DNA from: Coriaria nepalensis
Taxonomy: Eukaryota; Streptophyta; Magnoliopsida; Cucurbitales; Coriariaceae
DNA: 64,000 bases
NCBI GenBank assembly: GCA_027186245.1
Contig: CP114484.1
Location: forward strand, 3,174,501 to 3,238,500
Direction of reading: 5' to 3'
Part shown: piece by piece, positions 23,640 through 34,212 of the stretch
Layout: each line of letters begins with the position of its first letter
Numbering within the stretch: the stretch's first letter is position 1
Position numbers and translations under genes: made by a program
Notes under the pieces: generated by a model
What the model saw: only the letters and a program-made list of their open reading frames with translations
Databases searched by the model: none
Told to the model about the DNA's origin: nothing

Positions 23640-23770
23640 GTTGAAGTATAATGGTGAAATAGAATGCTTTCTGCTGAAGTAGAATGATGAAATATAATGT
23701 TTTTTGATGAGTGGTGAAGTAGAATGATTTTTGGTGAAGTAGAATGCATTAGTATTTATGTTGAATGCAT
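23640..23770. repeat. Short 'ggtgaagtagaatg' repeats
   Basis: About six imperfect copies of 'ggtgaa(g/a)tagaatg' with variable spacers, directly upstream of the transposase start. They may be part of its 5' region. Confidence 0.6.
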
Positions 23771-23934
23771 TCGCTTGGTGATAATATATAGTGTTGTCAC
23801 ATCACTATATATTGTAACATCAAAGTATATTGGAAAATCACTATATCTTACCACATCGATAGTTTTTGTCACATTATGAGCATGTGAACTGTAAGTTAAT
23901 TGCCCTGTGAATATAATATAATATTATGTCTCTT

Positions 23935-24380
23935 AGTCTGAGTCCCCGATTGAGACCGAGTTCTCAGTCTGGAAAGATAGAAACATAACCGAGTTCTCGG
24001 TCTATAAAGATAGAAACATGTTTCTTTCCTTTAACATTGAGAACTTGGTCTATATTAGGAAGTCAGACTGAGTTCTTAGTTTAGAAGGATAGAACTTGGT
24101 CTGAATTGGAAACTCAGATAGAAACATGTTTCGTTTTTCAAGATCGAGAACTCTGTTTGATTTTGTCCTTGAACACCGAAAACTCGATTTAATTATGTCT
24201 TTAAAGTCCGAGAACTCGTTCTCGATCGGGAACTCATATAGCTATCCCTCAAGATCGAGAATTCAGTCCGAGTTCCCGGTCTAGACCAAGTTCTCAATTT
24301 TTAAGAACATAATCATGTTTATATCGAGACTTAGAACTCGGTTTGGACCGAGAATTCGATCTAAGTTCTCGACCTACAGA
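23935..24380. repeat. Right subterminal array of 'accgagaactcggtct' palindromes
   Basis: Many units such as 'gagaccgagttctcagtctg', 'aaccgagttctcggtcta', 'ccgagaactcgttctcgatc' and 'gaccgagaattcgatct', in both orientations. It is the partner of the array at 18415-19110. Confidence 0.75.
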
Positions 24381-24739
24381 TCGAATGTTGGAATTGAATT
24401 TCGATTTTGTATTGATATTGAAATTGAATTTCGTTCTCTAGATTTTAGTTTCAGATTTTAGTTTCAGATTCAAATTGAAATATCTGTCTTTAGAGTTCAT
24501 ATTTAGATTTTAGATTCAAATCGGGTGTCAATGGCTATCATCATTCGTCAACATTCAGAGAAAAATGAGAGAGAGGGGAGTCGCAAATATAAAGAAAATG
24601 AGAGAGAGAAATAGTTAAATATGACTCATAAATTAACTGTATTTCAATCGACATATATTTTTTTTTTCTTTTTATGTATCACTTCTCTAATCATTAAATC
24701 AAAATAAATTATTACGAAAATAAATATAAAAAAAAGATA

Positions 24740-24759
24740 ATAAAGATTGAATCCGCTCC
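24740..24759 (-). repeat. MULE right terminal inverted repeat core
   Basis: Exact reverse complement of 18285-18304. Confidence 0.75.
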
Positions 24760-25682
24760 ATCTACCATCTATCGTGACTTCCCTTGCCTCCTTATCTCAA
24801 CGTTCCCCTTACGATGTATCGTAGTTTCATAAGTTGAGACCAACTAATCTAAGCTCCAGCACATTTTACGGCTAAGCTGAGCTGGACAGAAAGAAAATAT
24901 TCCTCGACCTTAAGGGTAAACTGACCTTCACTCAGTTGATGCTCGATATCAAATTAGTTACGTTGTGACTAAATTAGCTAGGGTACATGCATGCACATAC
25001 TATTAGACAAAAAGGCATTAATAATTTACGTGTGCATATTGGTATAATATCATCAGCAAATAAGTAATACAAGGAAAAAGACAAAAGGGGTCTTCATGAA
25101 GCTTAATAATTTATGATATTCAGTAGCAGGAAGTAATTGATGTTGGGTCTAATATAATTGAGCAGTAGTGGTCCTGCCGCCAAAATGGGATGGACCAGAT
25201 CGAGAGCATGAGATGGAGATAGGGAGTAATCATGCATGATTCATGTAGTACTATTCATACTTTGCCAAACTTTGACAACGAATTTAAAAAATAATAATAA
25301 TTGAGTCACTGATTAGTTTGCTAACTCCCCTTTTATGTATCAAACTTCGATGAAATGAAGGTGGAATCATAGCTTCGTGGTCTCTCGTGGGTTTTCCGGG
25401 TGGTGGTGGCATCATGTCAATTCTGCGTGCATGCTTGGTTTTCTTCACCGGCTCTTCATCTTCACCTACATCACTGACAGCAAAAGCTCACAAAGAGAGA
25501 GAGGCTTAAGAGAGGGGGTGCAAGATTTTCACCAGCTCGTTTTGTACACTAAACAAAAACACTAGTTTTAAGCGGCTACGAACATGTTTGAAAGACAGAA
25601 GTACATAGGGAATGTACGTTTGTTTGATTTATCTAAATCTTTTTTAGTTTATATAATAATATATAATTTTTTGTATAGAAAT
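24760..25682. other. Spacer between MULE and gypsy-type element
   Basis: No gene seen. A 62-residue frame at 25377-25565 has no recognisable features. Base composition is mixed, with short purine stretches. Confidence 0.45.
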
Positions 25683-26314
25683 TGTTGATGTGGATTTTCG
25701 TCTACTACAAAAGGCTCCATTGTCTACAATATACTTCAAGATCAGCGCCCGCATTCACAAACAAATTGTGCCGGAGGGTAGTAGGCTAACCTCGCTCCGA
25801 CACTCTAGTTAGTTTTGTAGAGGGGTGTGAGAGGAAAAAATAGGTAGAATGAGTTGCTTAGTTTCCTCAATTATGCATTATCCTATATTGTTAAATTAGT
25901 TAGCTTTTATACTTGAACAAGGTTGGAAAACCTTAAAGAACTTTACACGTATCCCGCTCTTATTGCTCCGTATCTTAATTATTCTCTGCCCCATAATGGA
26001 TGTCAGTGCCCCCCTCTCTCTCATGTCTGACATGGTAGAGATATATTTCTCACTCAAAGTCACCTCAGCGTGTAACGAGGCCACCCCATTTTGACACGCC
26101 TACGTCCTCTACTCAGATGTCAGTAGTTTTCAATATACTCAGATACCCGTGCTTAGGTATGATGTTCCCCTCGGCCCTATCTGACCTTAGCCTTAGTCAT
26201 CAGCTTCTCTTCGTACTTAGTTATCCCAACGTCTACTGACTCGGCCTCAACCTTGGTTTCTCTTACTCAAGTTGAGGTAGCAGATCCGAGACTGTCCCGG
26301 AAATGGGCCCAACA
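25683..26314 (-). repeat. 3' LTR of the gypsy-type element (left)
   Basis: On the + strand it runs from 'tgttgatgtggatttt' to 'gggcccaaca'. It matches 31022-31715 through phrases such as 'gtgtgagaggaaaaaat', 'gtagaatgagttgcttag' and 'ttatgcatta(t/c)cctatattg', with many point changes. It is about 60 bp shorter than its partner. Confidence 0.8.
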
Positions 26315-26564
26315 CTTAGCCCATTGGCACATAACCTTATCTATTATGAGTTACGTTGCATTCGAACATTCCTCATAGCTGACTCGCTTTCATAGGCTCT
26401 ATTGACCTCTATCTGTATTGATGGATATGAAAAGACGCATGACAGCATCTTAAATGCCCCTCGATCTATGCTTCTTGTTATACGTGACCGCCTTTAGGGT
26501 AATGACACGTGTGTCTTGCCAGCTACCACACGTAACCATCATGTTATTTCCCCTTCCTTCTCTT

Positions 26565-26750
26565 TCTCTCTTTTATAAGCATTGTCATACCACTTGAGCC
26601 GTTTCAAGCTTTCTTTTCTTTCAAACTTCAACGATCTCCTCCTCTTTTTTCTATATTTTTTTCTAGATCTGACGCTTCTCACCATCGCTTCCCTCACCAC
26701 GAACCACCATAAACCTCCACTATTCAACCAATCATGTCTGACAGAGCGAG
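26565..26750 (+). promoter_or_regulatory. Possible promoter and first exon of the antisense gene
   Basis: A TATA-like 'cttttataagc' (about 26570-26580) follows a CT-rich run. An ATG at 26733 opens a short frame (MSDRA) that meets a strong splice donor 'gagtaagtt' (about 26747). This arrangement on the + strand, opposite to gag, suggests the antisense gene had its own start inside the element. Confidence 0.3.
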
Positions 26751-26939
26751 TAAGTTCCTTCATCTCCTTCTACGTGTTTTCCTTTTAATGCATGTTTTTC
26801 AGTTTCTTTGAATTTTTTTTGCATTAATCTTTTCCGCCCTTTATTTTTCTTTGAAAAATGTGTTTTGATAAAAAAAAATAGACCTAAGGATTGAACGCGT
26901 AGATGTTTGTCTCTTTCTGACATACGGAACTTCAGCTTT

Positions 26940-27240
26940 TCTCTTCCTCAGTACTTCCCCTACTTAGTTAATTTTAGTTTCCTAGGAAGACATAAGGATC
27001 ATTCTCAGTCGTACCCTTCCTCATCCCCCAACACTTAGTCGATTTTAACTCTATTGACTAACCTTAGGATCATTGTCAGTCGTACCCATCCTCAGGATCC
27101 ACCAGCACCTAAATCGATTTTAGCTTTATTGACTGATTTTAGGATCATCCTCAATCGTATCTGTCTTTAGGATCCACCAACACTTAGTCGATATTAGCAT
27201 TGTTGATTAACCTTAGGATCATCCTCGAACTTTTAGACCA
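26940..27240. repeat. About 74-bp tandem repeat, four copies
   Basis: The phrase 'aggatcat' recurs at 26995, 27066, 27141 and 27215, and 'acttagtcgat(t/a)tta' and 'cagtcgtaccc' recur between. Copies are diverged by several changes each. It would lie in the first intron of the antisense gene. Confidence 0.75.
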
Positions 27241-27499
27241 GGCTTTCAGTGACTGATGAACATCCAACCTAAAGCTGATCCACTCCTCTTTTGATGGTAA
27301 AGTATATCCAAGGAAGATAGACCACGAAAGGTTCAAGCTCAACTGAAGAAAATGATTATGGGGGTAGCTCGACCTAAGCCAAATAATTACTAAGAGGTCG
27401 CTTGATTGCTTCCACATCCTAACCGAGTACAATATTCCTTCATGTATAAACATTCGAGTGCTAAAGGAGTACAAGTCGATTTCTTCAGTTAGTACGGAC

Positions 27500-29168
27500 A
27501 TGTCAGCATGTTTATATGGATATGTTCACATGGGCTTTAAGGTAGTTCTACATCAATTTCTCTAGTCCCTTCTCTATTCGTGGATGCTGCCACCTAGCTA
27601 GTTGGTGCCCAACACTTGGAGGACTATATTAGAGCTGTTCGTGCTATAATTTGAAGAAACTGGGCATCCTCCCCGGACGTCATTCTTCCATTCCCTCATA
27701 AGCTTAAGCCGGAGCAAGTAGGGGTGATATTATACCACCTTGGAGAAGGGCAAACTAATAACTGGCATTCCTCAGGCCAACAAGTTTTAGAAGGAGAAAC
27801 GGTTTGTGTTGACCGAAAACTAGCAGTGCCTTACCTGCTAGTACTTTATCTATATGGAGTACCAAGAGAAATGCACTCGGAAGTGCGATATTAGACCATT
27901 TGAGATGGATGAGTTGGTCTGGGAGGCCAGAATGAGTAAGTCTGAGGAGGAAATGCACTTCAGATTAGTCCTAACCATCAACTGCCTTACTAACTACGGT
28001 CCCATATGCACTGACTCACTATTAGAGGTTGACCCCCTAAGTACCATCTCTCGCGCTGATCCTAGGGTCCTTCCCCAGGGTAGCCCTTCTATTAATATTT
28101 TTTCCATTTTTTCTTTTATACACCTAATAACGGAGGAGGTGGGAGGCTAAAGCCCAAGCCAAGTAGGCCAAGAAAAGGAAAGGATCCTTTTTTAGGGCTC
28201 TAGATCAAACCAAGAGACCCAAAGTTGAGGAGCTATCTCCATCCGGCTAATTAATGGCGGACATATCCAGCTCATCACCCACTTCGCTTGCTGCCCCAAC
28301 CCCGCCATACGCCATCCCCTCAACCACAAATCTTCAGAGGGTCACTCCACATATGCCCCCTTGTCCCGGTGCACCTCAATCCCAATCTTCCTAATACAAC
28401 AAACTAAGTCAGGATCTTTGCGGGAGCCTGGATCAGCGAGGGCTCCCTTAAAGAATATCTAAGTGAGACTTCAGACTTCCACCTGACGTCTGAGAACCTC
28501 AAGCTAGTGAGGCTTCCTCTTCCTGAAGTTAAGGAGATTCTGAGCTCGAGCCTTGCCTCAGTAAGTGTATTTTCTCTTGTTATTGCTTAATTTCCCCCAA
28601 ATCATGACTAACCTATCTTCGTTTCTTTTTTTAGTGCTAAGTCACCTCATCCATCATAGGAGCCTTAGTTCAGACTTTTCAGTATAAGGAGGTCGAGCGC
28701 CTGAAGGCTGAGAATGAGAAACTGAAGCAGAGTACTTGGGCATCTGTTCAGCAAGTCAGGGAGTTGACCTCTTAGAAGAACTAACTGATCAAGAGATATC
28801 AAGAAGAAGTCGATCTCGGGAAAGCTGATGAGTTCAAGCTGAGAGAGGTCTAAGAATAATTGACAGATCTTCAGGGGGTTCATGCTGAGCTGAATGAGCT
28901 CAAGGCTTAGTTTCTCGATATCGAACAGACTATTCTGGCCAAGTTTATAGAATCTAAAGAGTTCTCTACTTTGCAGTCGAAGATCAGTGACAAAGGCTTC
29001 ATGGAATGCCTGGCTGTCGTTGAATTTGAAGAGTTCTTTGCATTTTTTATGCCCATCTTTCTTAAAGTAGGCAAGGACATGAGATCCACTGTACTCTCTA
29101 AATCGACGAGTATTCGGTGTACCAGTATGGTGCAGACATTGGCCGAGATGATTAGGACGTCATTGTGA
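27500..29168 (+). pseudogene. Antisense gene: putative gypsy-type transposon (PF04195-like) domain plus coiled coil
   Basis: At about 27535-27850 the + strand reads in pieces FKVVLHQFL, PPS.LVPNTWRTILELFVLY, KLITGIPQANKF and KEKRFVLTE. This matches the plant 'putative gypsy type transposon' domain, in which an 'HPFF...L...Y..PP.QL.PN.W' block precedes a 'K.I.GLP.SNKGWK..FFFV' block. A 98-residue open frame follows (27854-28150). From 28670 to 29165 is a lysine/glutamate-rich segment (VERLKAENEKLKQ, then VHAELNELKA) predicted to be a coiled coil, ending in a region seen after the coiled coil in this protein class. Stops and frameshifts are frequent. Extra antisense genes are known in some Tat-lineage gypsy elements; that placement here is inference. 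Confidence 0.5.
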
Positions 29169-29269
29169 GGATATATGATCCCCTCTTCATTCAGGTGATT
29201 GATGGTGACGTCGACTTATGGCTTATTTTGAAGAGTAATCGAAACTAAGAGCACTTCAGCCTGTGTTAG

Positions 29270-30925
29270 GCTCTTCATCCATTTACTTTGCTAACGACCT
29301 GAGTCTCCATCTTTAGGTCTTCGAGATTATTTTCCTTCCAGTCCTCTACCTTTTTTTCTTCCTTCCTATCATTCCTTCTTCCCCATATTGGGTTCCCTCT
29401 TCCTTCTCTATTTATGAATTCCCCCAGGCACCCTTCCTGGATCAACCTTTCAACTTCTCTCTTCAAGTGTATACATTCCTATATTTTATGGGCATGATCC
29501 TTGTTATATTTATAATATGACATTCAGTCTCATTAGGCCGTTGCAGTTTTCAACAACTCAGGGGGAGGGGGGGCCCTAAATAGGTTATGATTTCTAAAGC
29601 GATTGTAAATCACTTTGATACCAGCTACGAAAGGCGTAAAGGTACCTCTGAAGAGCGAGGTTGCTCTTTTCTTATTCGGGCTCCTCCTTTCATCCTCCCT
29701 TTTCCTCCTATCTTCCCTCTATTCCATTTTTCCCTTCGAGTCATCTTTCTTCCTCTTTCCCTCATATCCCATACTATTCTTCCCCCTTTCTCCTTAGCTT
29801 TTAGGTTGAAATATGAGGATCTCTTCAACTACTCCGATCCTTTTTACCTCTAGTAACACTTCAACATAGGAACCAAATGCTTTTTTCCCAAGTGGCTAAT
29901 GAGCTTTTTGTCAATCGCGTCTCCCAAGAAGGCATGTAGAACCCCAATATCTCAAGGTCAGTCGACCTTCTTTGAAGCTTAGTTGAACCGCTTCAAATAG
30001 TCCAGTAATGCCTTCCTTGGGTTCTACTTTATTGTGTACATACTCATAAGGGGAGTCACGTGTTAGCCACCCTTAGAAGTTGGACATAAACAACTGTTTC
30101 AGCTCATCGAATAAGTTGATAGAGCATGGTGTGAGGTATTTGTACCAATCACTCGCTAATCTGATAACGTGACGTGAGAGCACTAACACATCAGTTTGTC
30201 AGACATGGAGTTCATCTTCATACACATCTTATATGAGTTGACGTTATCTTAAGGATCTTTTGTTCAATAGTACACCAGTTTCAAGGCCCTAAACTTCTTT
30301 GGTAACTAAGCATTTTACACTCGCTCGTTAAATGGGCTTTCCAACTCATCCATACACAGGGTTGTTCCCTTCATTACTGTTTCTAGCTCATTCATTCTCT
30401 TAGTTAGCTTTTGGATAACCTTCACTTACCCCCTCGGCTCTTCAGCTCAGATTGTGAGAAGCATAGGCTCCTTCGATGTTTAGAGGAGGCTCGGATTGCT
30501 GGTTGTATCCATTGAGTCTTTTGACTCCTCTTCCCATGTTGTTTTGGTTTTTAAACGAGTCGCAATGTCGTTTTCCTCAGGGTGGGAGCCTATGCCCACA
30601 GATGAACCTCAATGCCCCCTGTAGGAAGATGCATGCCTCTATGCCTAATCTATTCTCTTATTTCCTTCCTTATTTCAACCCTGATTTCTACAATCTTAGC
30701 ATCTATAGAACGCTCGATCATCTGCCCCACACTTTCTGCCAGGCTTCTTTCCATCCTCTCTATAGCCTGTAGTATGTCTACTCTACTGTTGACCACTATA
30801 GGAGTTTTTGGAGGTGTTGGTCGTCCTCTGGCAATGCTCTCATAACGCGTTATTCTTCCTTCATGCATGGGAGGGAGGACTCCTTTTCGTCTACCTCTTT
30901 CTCCTCCTTCATTTTCTCCCATCTA
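29270..30925 (-). pseudogene. Decayed Ty3/gypsy gag
   Basis: Read right to left. 30922-30650 encodes an arginine-rich start and then a helical part (ILQAIERMERSLAESVGQMI). At about 30360-30000 the retrotransposon gag domain is visible across frames: ESPFNERV, LPKKFRALKLVYYSTKDP, then NVNSYKMCMKMNSMSDKLMC, matching the 'F...I.....P..FK.P....YDG..DP..H...F...M' pattern of plant gypsy gag. The final part (29828-29275) is rich in R, K, G and E. Stops and frameshifts occur about every 30-60 residues, so it is inactive. Confidence 0.6.
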
Positions 30926-31021
30926 CTCTCCCTCGTAGTTCTCTATACCCTGCACTACTCTCGTTCAGTTTACTAATCCATTTTGAAAGTGAAGACAACA
31001 TCCCCACGATCCGCACCAAAT

Positions 31022-31715
31022 TGTTGATGTGGATTTCTATCTTTATGTTCCAAGATTAGCGTCTGCACTCACAGACAAACTATGGTCCGGGTGGTGGTCG
31101 GCCAACCCCGCTTCAACGCTCTTGTTAGTTTTCTAAAGAAGTGTGAGAGGAAAAAATGGGTAGAATGAGTTGCTTAGTTCCCTCAATTATGCATTACCCT
31201 ATATTGTTGAATCAGTTAGCTTTTATACCTAGACATGGTTGGAAAACCCTAGATAATTTGACACGTGTCTGCTCCTATTCCTCTGTGTCCTGATCATTCC
31301 TAGCCCCAAGATGGGTGTCAACGCCCCCTCACCCCTGTCTGACATGGCAAAGATATGTTCCCCACTTAGAGCTGCCTTAGCGTGTAAAGGCGTTGCCCTA
31401 GTTTGACACGTTAAGGGTATGTCCTTCACCTAGGTGTCAGTAGCTTTCTACTTATCCACCCCTTCAGCGTATCCGTGCTCAGGTCTGAGGGGATCAAGAA
31501 AATAACTGGCTCAGTCTCGGCATCATATTATCCTATTCAGTTATTATTATATTGACTGATGTTTCCCTCAGTTCTATCTGACATCAGCCTCAATCATCAG
31601 CTCTTTTTCATACTTAGTTACCTCAATGTCCCCTGACCCGGCTTTAACCTCAATTCTTATTTCTCAAAATGCGATTGCAGATCCAGAACTGTACCCAAAA
31701 CCGGCCGAAGAGACA
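31022..31715 (-). repeat. 5' LTR of the gypsy-type element (right)
   Basis: On the + strand it runs from 'tgttgatgtggatttct' to 'cggccgaagagaca'. It carries an extra stretch of about 60 bp near 31490-31560 compared with the left copy. The adjoining primer-binding-like sequence marks it as the 5' LTR on the reverse strand. Confidence 0.8.
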
Positions 31716-33195
31716 TTATATTAATTAAGGAGGTAGACAACAAAATTTGGTAACGGATCTTTGTTAATTATTGCTCGCTGGCTCATGTCCTGTACTACGG
31801 ATACACTTAAACACAAACAGAAAATATAATTATATTATAGGTACAAAAGTAATAGTTATTATTACTAAACATAGGAAACTTGATGGCGAGTCTCATGAAT
31901 CCTTTTTGTCTCATCTTCGTGTCATTATTAAAGTATAATTGACCAAATATTAAGTGTTATTAATTTATTATGAGGCAGAACACAAAAGCAATATTTCAAT
32001 AATACTTAGTTTGTTAGTAGCCTAAGCTAAAAGTGTAGTACTGAGCTTGAACATTATAACAAGTAATGTTAGGCATATGATTAAACCCGGTTGTACCTAT
32101 TAAACATCTGCGTCGAGTCAAGTACTTCAAATGATACGCCCAATGGGCAGGAGCAAAGTAGAATTTTAGCCAGAATTTTAAGAATTTATTTACAGAATTT
32201 TAATATTCTTATACTACAGTCTTAATTTAGAAAAAAAAAAAATAATAAAGGATGGATAATGTCCTGTTGTAGCATCCCCTTGCTCCTCTCATGCACCAAG
32301 ATGTTGTATCAATCTAGATAAACCACATAAGTTAATCTTGCAGTTAAAAGGAAATAATATATGTTTAGTGACTAACATTGTGTCACAATATCATGTTTGT
32401 TTATTCCTTCATGTTCGTTAATTTGTCAAAACCATTATTTACCTCTCATTAAATAAAAAATTCTTAAATAAATTCGATTAATCATAAATTAATGAATTAT
32501 AATTATACATATTAATCTCATTAAAATTAATTGATATATAATAAACTGTCTCCAAACAAAAACAAAAAATCTCAGAGACTCAATTTCCTTGTTATGGAAC
32601 GTCTTTACATGTCACAAAACGATTAGCTGAAATTACATTATACTATCCTAAGTCCCAACTCTAGAGTTAATCTAAATACTTATTAAATTATAAATAGGTT
32701 AGATAAAATTCTTACACAATTCACACTTGGATGGCAGATTGAAAAACTCATCGAGTATTGAGTTTCTGACTATACTTGTACCAACGTGTCTCCTTAGTGG
32801 AACCCCACATGGAATACCATGAACTCGAACTGCGACCAGTTTAGGGAACGCCTAAAATTCCGCTCTCACGCGTAAAAGTATTGAATCCTCTCCTTGAAGA
32901 GGTGGGCTTAGAAAACGACGACCAGAAAAAGGTAACCACAGTGCAATCTAGGTCGGTCTAAAGTGGAACATCGATACAGACATCCTATACTCTTTTTTCA
33001 ACATTTTCTCCAACATCTTGTCGGAAACCCACCCGACCCCCGTCTTTTCTCTTTCTCTCTCCTCCCTTCTATTAAAAGGAATTCTTATCAAGAGACCCAG
33101 ATCGCTTAAACCCCAAAAGGTACTCAAAATTGATGCACCCACATTTTCAGGAAGAAATCATCTCTTGCAAAATTTTAAATTATTTTAATACTTGA
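31716..33195. other. Intergenic region and upstream region of the Aux/IAA gene
   Basis: AT-rich, no gene seen. A TGTCTC auxin-response-type motif lies at 32787-32792 and a TGTCGG variant at about 33018, roughly 400 and 180 bp before the Aux/IAA start codon. A CT-rich stretch (33043-33070) may be part of its 5' UTR. Both motifs are short enough to occur by chance. Confidence 0.4.
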
Positions 33196-34212
33196 ATGAA
33201 TCATCAGCTACAGCTGAGCCTGGCACCTCCTAGCCATGGCGGATTCGACCTCAACACGAGCTATGTTTGCGAAAGAATTGATCATAATCAGTCAATTATG
33301 GACTGCAAAAAACGTTGTTTTGTTAAGGCCTTTGATCATGATGTACCCACTAATTCAACAATTCCTCTCATGCTTTGGAACAATGACCCGAATGAAGAAG
33401 ACGACCGTCCGCCTCGACACGGCCTAGAGACTATTTATTTCCTTCCTATCAATGAGTATGTGTATGTTATAACTTATATCTGTCTGTTTCTTATATATTC
33501 ATTATCTTAGATTAATTTTTTTCTCTTTAAAAAAAAACTTGGAATGTGAGGAGGATGGGGAATGGTTTGGCGGGGTGGCCACCGGTGCATTCGTGGAGGA
33601 AGAAGCTTTTATGGTCAGTGCAGAATGGAGGGGGCCGGGAAGGAGTCGAGAATTACGATCAGACGGTGTTGATTGGATCAAGACGATCGTCGTCAAATTC
33701 CATTTCAACGTATGTGAAAATTAAAATGGAAGGAGTGGGGATTGGAAGGAAGGTTGACTTGAGCCTCCATCATTGCTTTGAGACGCTCATAAATACATTG
33801 ATGGACATGTTTGGTAAGTTTAATTATATATAGATACATAGAGATTACATATCCTGTATTTTTTAATCAATATATTTATTTATTTCTTAGCTAATGATAT
33901 ATATGTATGAACATGAGAATAATTAAGCAGATGAGGAAAATTCAGACAAGTATAGACTGGCATACCAAGACAGAGAAGGTGATTGGCTGCTTGCTGACGA
34001 ACACTTAACCTGGAGGTATATATGATCTTATGCTAACTTGAAACTAAATGCATATTCCATTTGTTTGCCTATTTGTCATTAGCCATGAGTGCATAAGGCC
34101 TGCGTACACTATAACAGGATTAGTCTTTTCTTAATGCATTTACCTTTTATCTTTTATTTGCAGAGATTTCATCAGAAATGTGCAGCGCCTTAAATTGTTG
34201 AAGAGCAATTAA
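33196..34212 (+). CDS. Aux/IAA transcriptional repressor (IAA29-like), four exons
   Basis: Exons 33196-33455, 33551-33813, 33931-34015 and 34164-34212 join in phase to 218 codons plus stop, with GT-AG at every intron. Aux/IAA proteins repress auxin-response genes in the nucleus by binding ARFs and recruiting TOPLESS; auxin triggers their breakdown through TIR1/AFB. Domain I: LxLxL repressor motif LQLSLAP at residues 5-11, with FDLN at 17-20. Domain II: degron core GWPPV, followed by HSWRKK, where RSYRKN is usual. Domain III: TYVKIKMEGVGIGRKVDLSL with the invariant Lys. Domain IV: YRLAYQDREGDWLLADEHLTW, keeping the acidic D-x-E-GD patch but with DEHLTW where GDVPW is common; it ends QRLKLLKSN. 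The FDLN motif and the 'PNEEDD' acidic stretch point to the IAA29 branch; that assignment is from memory. The gene appears intact. Confidence 0.9.

Larger units (their letters stand above)
18285..24759. mobile_element. Mutator-like element (MULE) with matching termini, Ulp1-like and FAR1-type genes
   Basis: The left end GGAGCGGATTCAATCTTTAT (18285-18304) is an exact reverse complement of 24740-24759. Inside this, weaker similarity continues for roughly 100 bp (tagatttaatggttaaaat on the left against a 'tgatttaatgattaga' phrase inverted on the right). Just inside each end lies an array of palindromic 'gaccgagaactcggtc' units. Between them are a DUF1985/Ulp1-like remnant (+) and a FAR1-type transposase remnant (-) facing each other. 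The 9 bp outside each end (atctctcgg and atctaccat) agree only at five positions, so the target duplication is eroded or my ends are slightly off. A 1.49-kb solo LTR sits inside. The element is dead. Confidence 0.7.
25683..31715 (-). mobile_element. Ty3/gypsy-type LTR element, gag only, with an antisense gene
   Basis: Two direct LTRs enclose 4.7 kb. Read on the reverse strand the LTRs start TGT(T/C)... and end ...CATCAACA. Next to the 5' LTR (right side) is a candidate primer-binding site TGGTGCGGATCGTGG (about 31003-31018, reverse strand). The internal part holds a decayed gag (-) and an unrelated decayed gene on the + strand. I see no protease, reverse transcriptase or integrase, so it would have depended on another element. 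The flanks (gaaat and ttata) do not match, so no target duplication remains. Confidence 0.65.

Noticed and set aside
25480..25510. Possible miR156-like sequence ('ctgacagcaaaagctcaca')
   Set aside because: Too many mismatches to the miR156 family and no facing arm.
29587..29853. Two + strand frames of 88 and 60 aa
   Set aside because: Antisense to the basic, Glu-rich gag end on the reverse strand; Phe/Leu/Ser-rich as expected for a shadow.
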